64,000 nucleotides of DNA from assembly GCF_042434745.1 (NCBI RefSeq), contig NZ_JBHLSS010000028.1, one strand, 5' to 3'. The notes below the pieces were generated by a model. It saw nothing but the letters and a program-made list of their open reading frames with translations, did no database searches and was not told where the DNA came from. Shown piece by piece: positions 34,801 through 42,581 of the stretch. Each line of letters begins with the position of its first letter. Position 1 is the first letter of the stretch. The translations under genes were made by a program, and so were the position numbers. The DNA is from Azotobacter paspali. GTDB lineage: Bacteria; Pseudomonadota; Gammaproteobacteria; Pseudomonadales; Pseudomonadaceae.

Positions 34801-34830
34801 TTGCATTGTTCGCAATCGCGAACATATAAT
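34801..34830 (+). promoter_or_regulatory. Promoter with embedded palindromic operator of the Aca2-type operon
   Basis: A -35-like TTGCAT (34801-34806) and a perfect -10 TATAAT (34825-34830) are separated by exactly 18 bp. The spacer is itself an inverted repeat, TGTTCGC-AATC-GCGAACA (34807-34824). A bound dimer would block RNA polymerase. Aca regulators repress anti-CRISPR operons from such palindromes. An aca2-like gene is the last gene of this operon, so autoregulation is inferred. Confidence 0.75.
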
Positions 34831-34880
34831 GGAGCCACGCCTACGAAATGGTTCGAGGCGCCCCTACTGAGGATCACGAA

Positions 34881-35090
34881 ATGACTACCATCTCTATCGC
34901 CTACGAAGAATCCGAAGCCGCCGTAGCCCGCGTCGAAGCCCTCTTGGATGAGGTTGTCATGCGCAACCCGAACTGGAACGGCGCCGTTTTCCAGATCGTC
35001 CGCGACGACTTCACCTGCATCGTAGATAACGAAAGCTACGATGCTGTCGCCCTGCTCCGTCAGATCAATGACGCCCTGTGCGACGAGTAA
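34881..35090 (+). CDS. Small acidic phage protein, candidate anti-CRISPR 1
   Basis: A 69-residue acidic protein, starting MTTISIAYEESEAAVARVEA, first in the operon after the operator-controlled promoter. I recognise no family. It has no signal peptide or membrane segment. A predicted helix-strand-helix composition, one Cys in the middle and one at the end are all that can be said. Guilt by association supports an anti-CRISPR role: it is promoter-proximal to an Aca2-like regulator and followed by type I-F mimics. I chose the ATG at 34881 after GAGGATCACGAA; an upstream ATG at 34848 is also in frame. Confidence 0.65.
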   Translation: MTTISIAYEESEAAVARVEALLDEVVMRNPNWNGAVFQIVRDDFTCIVDNESYDAVALLRQINDALCDE

Positions 35091-35133
35091 CCACCAAGCC
35101 CGCCCACAGGGCGGGCTCAGCAGGAGCAGAAGC

Positions 35134-35496
35134 ATGTCCAGGAAATCCGAGTTCAAGGATACCCTCGGCGACTTCATCGCCGGCCAGATCGCCAATACCA
35201 ACAGCCCGCAGGCCGCGATGCTGACTGCGGCGATCAAAAGGGAAATCGAGCGGCAACGGGAAGCGGGTATTGAAAACGAGAACGCCCTTTCGCTTGACGC
35301 CCGTTACGAGGATGGTGATTTCGAGGTGCGCGTGGCGTTTCGGGAGGACTACACGATGACGGTCATGTACGCGGAAGATACGGACAACGTGACCGTCGGT
35401 GCTATCTACCTCGGCCTCGTCGAGGCAGACGATGAACTCTGCCGCCTGGCGGGGTTGATGCTTTCCGAGGGCTGGGTCAAAGGGTATGACGCATGA
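35134..35496 (+). CDS. Acidic phage protein, candidate anti-CRISPR 2
   Basis: A 120-residue acidic protein (MSRKSEFKDTLGDFIAGQIA start). The N-terminal half is helical and rich in Ala and Glu. The C-terminal half has alternating charged strands (FEVRVAFREDYTMTVMYAED). I recognise no family. CAGGAG precedes the ATG. The stop overlaps the Cas-like gene start by four bases (ATGA), so it is translationally coupled to that gene. An anti-CRISPR or accessory role is inferred from the operon only. Confidence 0.65.
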   Translation: MSRKSEFKDTLGDFIAGQIANTNSPQAAMLTAAIKREIERQREAGIENENALSLDARYEDGDFEVRVAFREDYTMTVMYAEDTDNVTVGAIYLGLVEADDELCRLAGLMLSEGWVKGYDA

Positions 35497-36761
35497 TCGC
35501 TACTCACGCTCCGAAGATGTACTCACCACGGTTGAAACAGCCTGCTCTCCGGGCACGTATCGTCGAATCAGAGGCGGATTCGGTCACATCGGCCACGACT
35601 CGGCTACGGCAAGAGCTGTGGGCGGCGCCGATCAGCGGCGCCGACATAGCGAAAGTCAGGCAGGAGCGGGACGCACTGGCCGATACTTGGCCCGGTACTT
35701 ACATTCCGGCAATTGTCGATCCCGGCATTAAGCAGTTGCTTGTCCCGGCCGGCGACTGGCGTGCAGATGAGTACGTCGCCACATCGCCAGTCGCTAGCAT
35801 GGGGCTCACGCACGAACTCTATCAGCGGCTCAAAGAGCAGCAGTTGCCCTACTTGCGCTGGTGTGTGCAGCCGATACCGGTGGCACTGCCGAATCACGGG
35901 GAGACCCTGGCCGTCCAGGGGGGATCAATCCGCGCACTCCGCCGTGGCGTTGCAAAAATCAGCGGCGATACTGTCTTCCGATCTGATGCGCCGGCCGTTG
36001 TGCTCAGCGGGCGCGTTGAGCGGATGAACGTGTCCGGCGGCATGCTCAGTATCGGATGGCCGGCAATCACAGCAATCGGCGGGCTCGTTCATGCAATCGA
36101 GCGGAAAACTGGGGAGGATCTGGAGTTCGCTTTCGCTTTAGAGGATGTTCGGCGGATCGCGAGTAGCTTGCACACCGTTTCGCGCGGCTCCAACACGCTT
36201 CCGCCGCGCGGCCAGGGCGGAAGAGTTCGAAGCGGACAAGTGTACGGCTTCGTCACTCCGACGCCTGGCTACAAGCGGGACGAAATCCAGGCAAACGGGC
36301 ACTTCTCGCTGTTTTTAAGGGGCGCTCGCGACATTGACGCAGTTGCGCGCGAGCTAGGTGCTGTCACCCGGCTTGCCGGAGGCAGCGTATTTGATGCATC
36401 GGTGACCGTTGTCAGACCCGGCGCCGTGTTTGCGGCGCAGGCGTTCCTGATCGATGCGTCCTCCGAGCTACAGCGCCGCGCGCCGGAGATTGATGCTCTC
36501 GACGCCGCTCTTGCGGCATACGGGCGCGATGGATCGTGGACAGATGGGCAATGGTTCCAGCCCCGAAACGGCTACACGATTAACGCGACGGGTTACGCAT
36601 GGCTTGAAGAGCCGCAGCGACGCGAAAACGTACGAGGGAACTATCCGCACGTTTGGTCTGAGAGCGCCTTTTCACTTGTGACGCAAGGTGGATTGACTTC
36701 CGCCGCCTGGTGGCGGCGACATGCAGGTCCGTACGGTATCCGGTGGCGGGGCGCCGCATGA
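35493..36761 (+). CDS. Phage-encoded Csy2 (Cas5f)-like protein with Csy1 (Cas8f)-like N-terminal segment
   Basis: A 422-residue protein. Residues about 165-422 follow the layout of Csy2/Cas5f: a first strand with VERMNVSGGMLSIGWP, then AITAIGGLVHAIER (188-204), a strand FSLFLRG (271-277), RLAGGSV (293-299), GYTINATGY (360-368), RENVRGNYPHVWSE (378-390) and a terminal GIRW. Csy2 has matching GFPSP..FTGFVHALQRR, RLAGGS and GYNALSPLY...ARDRETPLRFVE segments. Residues about 78-152 weakly resemble a Csy1/Cas8f piece (IKQLLVP, YVATSPVAS, and LPNHGETLAVQGGS against YPNLAIQKFGGT). A Cas8f-Cas5f fusion is natural in type I-F3 systems, but those are longer. No Cas3, Cas7, Cas6 or Cas1 is nearby. I infer binding to the crRNA 5' handle or interference with host Csy assembly. 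The Csy2 match is by eye and fairly good; the Csy1 part is tentative. Confidence 0.65.
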   Translation: MIATHAPKMYSPRLKQPALRARIVESEADSVTSATTRLRQELWAAPISGADIAKVRQERDALADTWPGTYIPAIVDPGIKQLLVPAGDWRADEYVATSPVASMGLTHELYQRLKEQQLPYLRWCVQPIPVALPNHGETLAVQGGSIRALRRGVAKISGDTVFRSDAPAVVLSGRVERMNVSGGMLSIGWPAITAIGGLVHAIERKTGEDLEFAFALEDVRRIASSLHTVSRGSNTLPPRGQGGRVRSGQVYGFVTPTPGYKRDEIQANGHFSLFLRGARDIDAVARELGAVTRLAGGSVFDASVTVVRPGAVFAAQAFLIDASSELQRRAPEIDALDAALAAYGRDGSWTDGQWFQPRNGYTINATGYAWLEEPQRRENVRGNYPHVWSESAFSLVTQGGLTSAAWWRRHAGPYGIRWRGAA

Positions 36762-37117
36762 ACAACAGCGAACTGCAGGCCATCAGGAAGCTGCTGATGC
36801 TTGATGTCCGAGAGGCGGCCGAGGAGATTGGCAAGGTCTCGGTGCGGACGTGGCAATATTGGGAGTCCGGCCGCTCGAAAGTGCCGGTCGACATCGAAGT
36901 CGAGATGAACACCCTGCTCGAAGTGCGCCTGGAGCGCATGAGGGCTATCGACGACCAGCTCTCAGCACTTCCCGAAGGCCAAAAGCTGCGCCTGCCATAC
37001 TGCCTGTCGTTCGAGCAATACCTCACGGCCAACCTGGGCTCTACGAAAACGCTCTGGAGGATGGATCAAGGGATTGCCGCGCTGTACTATACCGAGGGCG
37101 TCGCGGAGCTGTATTGA
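36758..37117 (+). CDS. aca2: Aca2-like (DUF1870/YdiL) anti-CRISPR-associated regulator
   Basis: A 119-residue HTH protein beginning MNNSELQAIRKLLMLDVREA with AEEIGKVSVRTWQYWESGRS, the signature of Aca2/DUF1870 proteins. It ends IAALYYTEGVAELY, also as in Aca2. Aca2 proteins are autoregulators that bind palindromes in anti-CRISPR promoters (and can act on their mRNA). It overlaps the Cas-like gene by four bases. The only strong palindrome in a promoter here is at 34807-34824, the likely target. It is the last protein gene before the repeat array. Confidence 0.88.
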   Translation: MNNSELQAIRKLLMLDVREAAEEIGKVSVRTWQYWESGRSKVPVDIEVEMNTLLEVRLERMRAIDDQLSALPEGQKLRLPYCLSFEQYLTANLGSTKTLWRMDQGIAALYYTEGVAELY

Positions 37118-37153
37118 TGCCGGATGGACCGGGGAGCACTCACCGTGCCGTTT

Positions 37154-37357
37154 CATCACTGCCGAATAGGCAGCTCAGAAAACTGTGCCCCCGCTTTCAA
37201 ATACACTGCCGAATAGGCAGCTCAGAAAACTGTGCTCCCGTTTTCGAATACACTGCCGAACAGGCAGCTTAGAAAACTGTGTTTCCGCTTTCGTATCACT
37301 GCCGAACAGGCAGCTCAGAAAATTGTGCTCCCGCTTTTGATACACTGCCGAACAGGC
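37154..37357 (+). CRISPR. Type I-F repeat-like mini-array with near-identical short spacers
   Basis: Five repeat units begin at 37154, 37201, 37248, 37294 and 37340 (period 46-47 bp). Each has the type I-F hairpin CTGCC-GAAYA-GGCAG, perfectly paired in all five; the first four continue with CTCAGAAA or CTTAGAAA, the I-F 5' handle. The last unit lacks the handle and runs into a terminator. Spacers are 18-19 nt, not 32, and nearly the same: consensus ACTGTGCTCCCGCTTTCGA. Adaptation does not make such arrays. It resembles phage-borne repeat mimics (RNA anti-CRISPRs). Processing by the host's Cas6f/Csy4 would yield short crRNA-like molecules. Confidence 0.8.
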
Positions 37358-37360
37358 AGC

Positions 37361-37391
37361 GAACCCCCGCACTAGGCGGGGGTTCTTGTTT
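37361..37391 (+). terminator. Rho-independent terminator closing the array
   Basis: A 10-bp stem GAACCCCCGC/GCGGGGGTTC with a short loop (ACTAG) is followed by TTGTTT. It starts 3-4 bases after the last repeat hairpin, so the array transcript ends here. Confidence 0.85.
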
Positions 37392-37757
37392 ATGGATGGC
37401 CCGCTTCCGCCTACCTATAGTCAGCGGCGGGCGGCGCTCAGGGCCGAGTGAGTGCGCTCACCCGTTTCCACCGATCCGCAGACCGCAGCGCCCCGAGGCC
37501 GAGCATCCCGAACAGCGGCTCAAACAGCACGTCGTCGAGCTGGCGATCGCCCGGTTCCCTGGAGAGGCGCGCCGAGGTCGAGCAGCCGGACATGGTGGAA
37601 GTGCTTAAGAATCTTCGCCTGCTGCTGCCGCCGCGCATTCTGAAGTGCCTGGAACCAGAAGTTGGCAGCTTCAGAGGACTATCGGCGCATCTATATCGAG
37701 CCGAGGAAGCGCAAGGGCGGCGGAAAATGAGTAAATGAGTGTCGCGACGCCGGGACT
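37392..37757. other. Region without an intact gene; possible phage gene remnant
   Basis: No frame here has a convincing start and product. Short stretches in different frames, such as PEQRLKQHVVELAIARF near 37500 and DYRRIYIEPRKRKGGG near 37685, look like broken pieces of a phage gene. The portal gene stop bounds it on the right. Confidence 0.35.
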
Positions 37758-38798
37758 TCACCCCTGTCCAGGCAGCTCATACGGCCTGAAGCGGATCACC
37801 TCATCCCCAACCCACTCATTCACGGCCAACATCCGCGCCTGGATCGGCTCCAGCTCATTGGCCGCGTAGACCAGCGCGGCATCCTTCACCGAGCCGAAGC
37901 CGCCGGCGTTTTGCGGCACAACCCCCATCAACTGCGGCGGGATGCGCAGCCCGGCCAGCATGTCGTCGCGGGTGATGTTCTTGATGTTGCTGAACTCGTC
38001 CTTGGCCGCCACCTCGCTGACCGGGATGACCTGGACGCCATCCTTCTTGCCGCCCGGCGAGTAGAGGAACAGGTTGCGGAAGTTCCCCGGCCCCTTGGCG
38101 CTGCGCAGTGCCTCGCGCAAAGCATTGACGTCCTTCTCGTTCTGCGCTGCGTCGCTCATGTAGAGTATGAACCCGGCATGCGAGCCGTTCAGGTAGTAGC
38201 GCCGCCGGAACAGGGTCGCGCTCTCGTTGAGCAGCGCCGACTGCAGCGCCGCCAGCCATTCCGGCAAGCCGTAGACCTCCTGGTTGATATCGGCCTCGCG
38301 GATGTGACAGATGGTCCCTACCTCGAACTCGTGCTCGTCATGCCAGCCCCTGACCATGAAATATCGGTCCAGGTCCTGGCCGCGGCGCATGTACTTGGCC
38401 AGCGCCGGCTGCAGCGACAGCGTGCCGCCTAGCCGGTTGCGTCGCCGCTCCAGGTAGGCGTTGCCGCACCACAGCCAGTCCAACGCGAACTGCTCGAACG
38501 CCTCCCGGCCCAGCAGCCGGTGGGGGATGAATGTGCGGCTGAGCATGTTGCGCTTGAACGTCAACCCGGACTGCAGGTAGACGCTTGCCCGGGTCGAGCG
38601 GGCCAGGCCGTCCAGGTTGATCGGCGGCTCGTACCACCGCCCATTGAACCAGCACTCCAGATAATCGAGGATCTCCCGGCCATCGAGCACCGGGACCGGA
38701 TCGCCGAAGGTGAAGGCCTCGACCCCGCCGGCCGGGCTGGCCGGCGGCTGGGCGGACGTGCGGAATTTTCCAGCGAGGCGGCTGAACAGGGTCATCAT
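37758..38798 (-). CDS. Q: P2-like portal protein (gpQ)
   Basis: A 346-residue phage portal protein of the PBSX/P2 gpQ type. It forms the dodecameric ring through which DNA enters the capsid. Family segments include FTFGDPVPVLDGREIL at the N terminus, the central FNRHLLGRE-like FIPHRLLGREAFEQF, and IKNITRDDMLAGLRIPPQLMG near the C terminus. Its ATG overlaps the stop of the terminase gene (ATGA). With the terminase it forms the leftward Q-P unit, as in P2. Confidence 0.95.
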   Translation of the reverse strand: MMTLFSRLAGKFRTSAQPPASPAGGVEAFTFGDPVPVLDGREILDYLECWFNGRWYEPPINLDGLARSTRASVYLQSGLTFKRNMLSRTFIPHRLLGREAFEQFALDWLWCGNAYLERRRNRLGGTLSLQPALAKYMRRGQDLDRYFMVRGWHDEHEFEVGTICHIREADINQEVYGLPEWLAALQSALLNESATLFRRRYYLNGSHAGFILYMSDAAQNEKDVNALREALRSAKGPGNFRNLFLYSPGGKKDGVQVIPVSEVAAKDEFSNIKNITRDDMLAGLRIPPQLMGVVPQNAGGFGSVKDAALVYAANELEPIQARMLAVNEWVGDEVIRFRPYELPGQG

Positions 38799-40555
38799 GA
38801 GTACATCTCCATCACGCTGGTATTGGCGGCGGTCTGCCCCTCCAGCGGTTCGTTGTGCAGGGCATGCATCAGGGCCCAGGCGAGGTCGGCGTGGCCGGTT
38901 TCCTCGTTGCGCCCGGCTGTATAGGTGAACTGCCGCCCCGAGGCGGTCATCGTCTTGCGGATCGCCATCATCGAGCTGGCGAGGTCGGTCCAGCCGGCGT
39001 CGAACTCAAGGCGGCCGTTCTTGATCACGTCATAGGTCTTGAGGACCAGGCGGGTTTTCACTTCGGGCGAGTAGCTGAAGGTCGTCAGGGCAGGGAAGAA
39101 GCCGCGCACGAGCTGGGCCACGCCCGTTCCCATGCCGGTCGTGTCGATACCGATATAGGTCACCCAGTAGCGCCGGGTCACTTGACGGATGAACTCGGCC
39201 TGGGCGGCGAAATCCATGCCGCGGAACTGGTGCCGCTCCAGCACGCGGAACTTGCCGCCCGGCACCAGCGGCGGAGCGACCACCACCAGGCCGGCGCTGT
39301 CGCCGGTTTCAGCCGGGTCATAGCCGATCCACACCTGCCGGTCGCCGAACGGGCGCGGGGCGAGTGGCTTGTAGTCCTCGATCCAGGCCTCCCAACTGTC
39401 GACCATGCACGGCTGCAGCATCGCCAACGGGAAGATGCTCGCCCCGTCGTCGACGAACTCGCACATCAGCAGGTTGGCGAACTGCTCGGCGTTGTACTCG
39501 AAGCGAAGCTCGTCCAGTTCGAACAGATCGCAGCCGCGGCCGCTGGCGTCGAGGATGGTCACGATCTGCCGCCAGATTTTGTCCTCGCACAGCCGGCCCT
39601 GGGCCAGGGCGTCGTGCCCTACGTCGAACTTGAGGTGCTGAGCTGTCGGCTTGCCCTCGTTGAGTCGCTCGCCGGTCCACCAGCGGTAGGCCGGGTGCCC
39701 CTTGCTCGATGGCGTCGAGAAGTAGGTCTTGCGCCATTTCTTGTGCAGGGCCATCCCCGAGGCGACCTTGTTCAACTCGTCGAAGCCGTGGACCCAGAAG
39801 AACTCGTCGAAATAGAAATTCCCGCTGCGGCCCTGTGCTGTGCGGTAGTTGGTGCCGAGGAAGTGCAGCTCGGCGCCGTTCCACAGCACGATGGGGTCGC
39901 CGGTCAGTTGCCGGCCGAGCACTTCCTGAATAAAGGCCTGCATGTAGTTCTTGAACTGGTGGGCCTGCGCCTTGCTGGCCGACAGGAATATCTGGTTGCG
40001 GCCAGTCAGCAGTGCATCGATCAGCGCCTCACGGGCGAAATAGTAGGTCGCGCCGATCTGCCTCGATTTCAGCAGCATGCGCGTGCGCTGGTTGCCGGCC
40101 CGGTACCAGTCGAGCTGGTACTCGAAACAGCCGTCGATGAACGCCTCGCGAAGCTGCTCGATCTCCTCCTCGCCGAACTCGTTGCGCTTCGGTGGCGTCT
40201 TCGGCCCCTCGTTGCGCTTGGCGAGTTTCGGATTCAGGTCGGTTTCGGTACCGCCGCCCTGGTAGCGCTGGATGCGCGCCTGCCGCTCGAGCTGGCGGTG
40301 CAGCAGGTCGATTTCCTTGAAGTCGCCGCCGGTCTTGTTGTCCTTCAGGATCAACTGCACCAGCCGCGCCTCCAGGGCGCCGCCGATGCGCTCGACGCTG
40401 TCCGCGCGGTCCCACTCGTCGCGCGACTTCCATGTGTGCAGGGTCTTTTCGTTCTCTCCGGTGGCTTCGGCGATCTCGCAGATACGCCAGCCCATCCAGT
40501 AGAGGAATTTGGCCTGGCGGCGGGTATCGAGGGGGAGGGGGGCGATGGCTGTCAT
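38795..40555 (-). CDS. P: P2-like terminase large subunit, ATPase (gpP)
   Basis: A 586-residue packaging ATPase. The N terminus has a helix-turn-helix-like segment (RICEIAEATGENEKTLHTW). The ATPase P-loop region is LLKSRQIGATYYFARE at about residue 160. A later acidic strand (FYFDEFFWVHG) is the Walker B region. The C-terminal nuclease-like half contains WIGYDPAETGDSAG. It is transcribed leftward from the same divergent region as O, which holds one of the three late-activator palindromes. Confidence 0.95.
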   Translation of the reverse strand: MTAIAPLPLDTRRQAKFLYWMGWRICEIAEATGENEKTLHTWKSRDEWDRADSVERIGGALEARLVQLILKDNKTGGDFKEIDLLHRQLERQARIQRYQGGGTETDLNPKLAKRNEGPKTPPKRNEFGEEEIEQLREAFIDGCFEYQLDWYRAGNQRTRMLLKSRQIGATYYFAREALIDALLTGRNQIFLSASKAQAHQFKNYMQAFIQEVLGRQLTGDPIVLWNGAELHFLGTNYRTAQGRSGNFYFDEFFWVHGFDELNKVASGMALHKKWRKTYFSTPSSKGHPAYRWWTGERLNEGKPTAQHLKFDVGHDALAQGRLCEDKIWRQIVTILDASGRGCDLFELDELRFEYNAEQFANLLMCEFVDDGASIFPLAMLQPCMVDSWEAWIEDYKPLAPRPFGDRQVWIGYDPAETGDSAGLVVVAPPLVPGGKFRVLERHQFRGMDFAAQAEFIRQVTRRYWVTYIGIDTTGMGTGVAQLVRGFFPALTTFSYSPEVKTRLVLKTYDVIKNGRLEFDAGWTDLASSMMAIRKTMTASGRQFTYTAGRNEETGHADLAWALMHALHNEPLEGQTAANTSVMEMYS

Positions 40556-40601
40556 GCGCCGATGCTGCCCGCGCGCGAGCGCCTGAGCAGTCGGCCGTCC
40601 C

Positions 40602-40620
40602 TGTAGCGCGCCGCTCTACA
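40602..40620. promoter_or_regulatory. Late-promoter activator palindrome, P/O divergent region
   Basis: The site TGTAGCG-CGCCG-CTCTACA has two near copies at 47968-47986 and 54782-54800. P2 late promoters carry a TGT...ACA dyad bound by Ogr. This copy lies between the divergent P and O genes, matching the position of P2 late promoters PP and PO. Confidence 0.7.
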
Positions 40621-40707
40621 ACCCCGCCTCGTTGCCGCTCCGGCAGGGCATCCCGACTATGCCCTCACTGCATTGCCGCTACCGGCCCGCACTGAGGACA
40701 GCCCAAC

Positions 40708-41541
40708 ATGAAGAAATTCCGTTCCAAGTGGTTCCGCGTCGCCGTCGAGGGCGCGACCACCGACGGCCGCAGCATCGAACGCGCCTGGATCGAGGACATG
40801 GCCGCCACCTACGACCGTGCCAAATATGGCGCGCGGATCTGGATGGAGCACTACCGCAGCGTCCTGCCGGACAGCCCGTTCCGCGCCTACGGCGATGTCC
40901 TGGCGGTCAAGGCCGAAGAGGTCGAGATCGACGGCGAGAAGCGCCTGGCCCTGTTCGCGCAGATCGAGCCGACCGACGACCTGGTCAACCTGGTCAACAA
41001 GCTGAAACAGAAGATTTTCACCAGCGTCGAGGTCCTGGAGAAGTTCGCCGGCACCGGCAAAGCCTACCTGATGGGCCTGGCCGTCACCGACTCCCCGGCC
41101 AGCATCGGCACCGAGATGCTCGCCTTCGCGCAGCAGCATCCGGACGCCAACCCGCTCAAGGGCCGCAAGCAGAACGCCGACTCCCTGTTCAGCGTGGCCA
41201 CCGAGACGCTGCTGGAGTTCGAGGAGATCGAGGACAAGCCCAGCGTGGGTGCCGCCTTGTTCGGCCGCGTGCAGGAGCTGCTCAAGGGCAAGCAGGTGCG
41301 GGACGACGGCGAGTTCGCCCAGGTCGGCAATGCCGTCGAGGCCATCGCCGAGCACGTCAAGCAACAGTCCGAGGCCTTCGCCGCCGAGCAGCGGACTCGC
41401 GCCGAACTGACCACCACAGTGCAGCAGCTCTCCGCCGATCTAGCCGCCCTCAAGGCCACGCTCGGCACCACACAGGACTACCGCCAGCAGCAACGCCCGA
41501 CCGCCAGCGGCGGCAACGGCCGCATCGCAACCGACTGCTGA
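40708..41541 (+). CDS. O: P2-like capsid scaffolding protein/protease (gpO)
   Basis: A 277-residue GPO-family protein. The N-terminal about 165 residues form the serine protease domain that processes the capsid (KFRSKWFRVAVEGATTDGR start, WMEHYRS His motif and MGLAVTDSPAS region). The C-terminal part is an Ala/Gln/Glu-rich coiled coil that acts as scaffold. It is the first gene of the rightward O-N-M-L head operon. Confidence 0.95.
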   Translation: MKKFRSKWFRVAVEGATTDGRSIERAWIEDMAATYDRAKYGARIWMEHYRSVLPDSPFRAYGDVLAVKAEEVEIDGEKRLALFAQIEPTDDLVNLVNKLKQKIFTSVEVLEKFAGTGKAYLMGLAVTDSPASIGTEMLAFAQQHPDANPLKGRKQNADSLFSVATETLLEFEEIEDKPSVGAALFGRVQELLKGKQVRDDGEFAQVGNAVEAIAEHVKQQSEAFAAEQRTRAELTTTVQQLSADLAALKATLGTTQDYRQQQRPTASGGNGRIATDC

Positions 41542-41565
41542 TCCCCGTTATCACCGGAGTACCCC

Positions 41566-42573
41566 ATGCGCAACGAAACTCGCGAACTGTTCGACGCCTA
41601 CCTTGGCCAGATCGCCAAGCTCAACGGCGTGGCGGACGTCAGCCGCAAGTTCACCGCCACCCCGACAGTCGCCCAGCGGCTGGAAACCCGCATCCAGGAA
41701 TCCAGCGAATTCCTGGGGCGGATCAACATGATCAGCGTGTCCGAGCAGAGCGGCGAGAAAGTCGGCCTCGGCGTGTCCGGCCCGGTGGCCAGCACCACCA
41801 ACACCGTCACAACCGACCGCGCCACCACCGACCTGTCCACGCTCGACGACCGCGGCTACACCTGCACCCAGACCAACTTCGACACCCACCTGACCTACGC
41901 CCGGCTGGATGCCTGGGCCAAGTTCCAGGATTTCCAGGCGCGTGTGCGCGACGCCATCGTCAAGCGCCAGGCCCTGGACCGGATCATGATCGGCTGGAAC
42001 GGTATCTCCCGCGCCGCAACCTCCAACCCGGCCACCAACCAACTGCGCCAGGACGTCAACGTCGGTTGGCTGCAGAAGATGCGCGCCGAGAACGCCGCCC
42101 GTGTGCTCGCCGAAGTGGTGGCGGACAGCAACGAGATCACCATCGGCGCGACAGGCGACTACAAGAACCTCGACGCCCTGGTGTTCGACCTTGTCGCCGA
42201 CATGCTCGAGCCCTGGTACCAGGAAGACACCGATCTTGTTGTCATCTGCGGCCGCCAACTGCTGGCGGACAAATATTTCCCGATCATCAACCAGAACCAC
42301 GCGCCGACCGAGCAACTGGCTGCCGACGTGGTCACCAGCCAGAAGCGCATCGGCAACCTTCCGGCCGTGCGTGTGCCCTATTTCCCGCCCAACGCCCTGC
42401 TTGTCACCCGCCTGGACAACCTGTCCATCTACTGGCAGGAGGGCACTCGGCGCCGCCAGGTCGTCGACAACGCCAAGCGCGACCGCATCGAGAATTACGA
42501 ATCGGTCAACGACGCCTACGTCATCGAAGACCTGGGCTGCGCGGCCCTGGCCGAAAACATCGTGCAGGTCTGA
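41566..42573 (+). CDS. N: P2-like major capsid protein (gpN)
   Basis: A 335-residue major capsid protein of the P2 gpN family. Recognisable segments are MRNETRELFDAYLGQIAKLN at the start, QESSEFLGRINMISVSEQSG, QNHAPTEQLAADVV and the C-terminal RRQVVDNAKRDRIENYESVN. Immediately downstream of the scaffold gene, as in P2. Confidence 0.96.
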   Translation: MRNETRELFDAYLGQIAKLNGVADVSRKFTATPTVAQRLETRIQESSEFLGRINMISVSEQSGEKVGLGVSGPVASTTNTVTTDRATTDLSTLDDRGYTCTQTNFDTHLTYARLDAWAKFQDFQARVRDAIVKRQALDRIMIGWNGISRAATSNPATNQLRQDVNVGWLQKMRAENAARVLAEVVADSNEITIGATGDYKNLDALVFDLVADMLEPWYQEDTDLVVICGRQLLADKYFPIINQNHAPTEQLAADVVTSQKRIGNLPAVRVPYFPPNALLVTRLDNLSIYWQEGTRRRQVVDNAKRDRIENYESVNDAYVIEDLGCAALAENIVQV

Positions 42574-42581
42574 GGTGATCC

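Noticed and set aside
37154..37357. Interpretation as a normal host CRISPR array
   Set aside because: Spacers are 18-19 nt and almost identical, the array sits in a prophage, and no cas1, cas3, csy3 or csy4 is nearby.
37175..37372. Minus-strand frame across the repeat array with repeated SCLFGS peptides
   Set aside because: Its repetitiveness comes from the array itself; no ribosome-binding site or homologue pattern supports a protein.
37448..37738. Plus-strand frame of 96 codons before the portal gene
   Set aside because: The reading mixes pieces of different frames, and its start has no ribosome-binding site. It is better described as a broken remnant.
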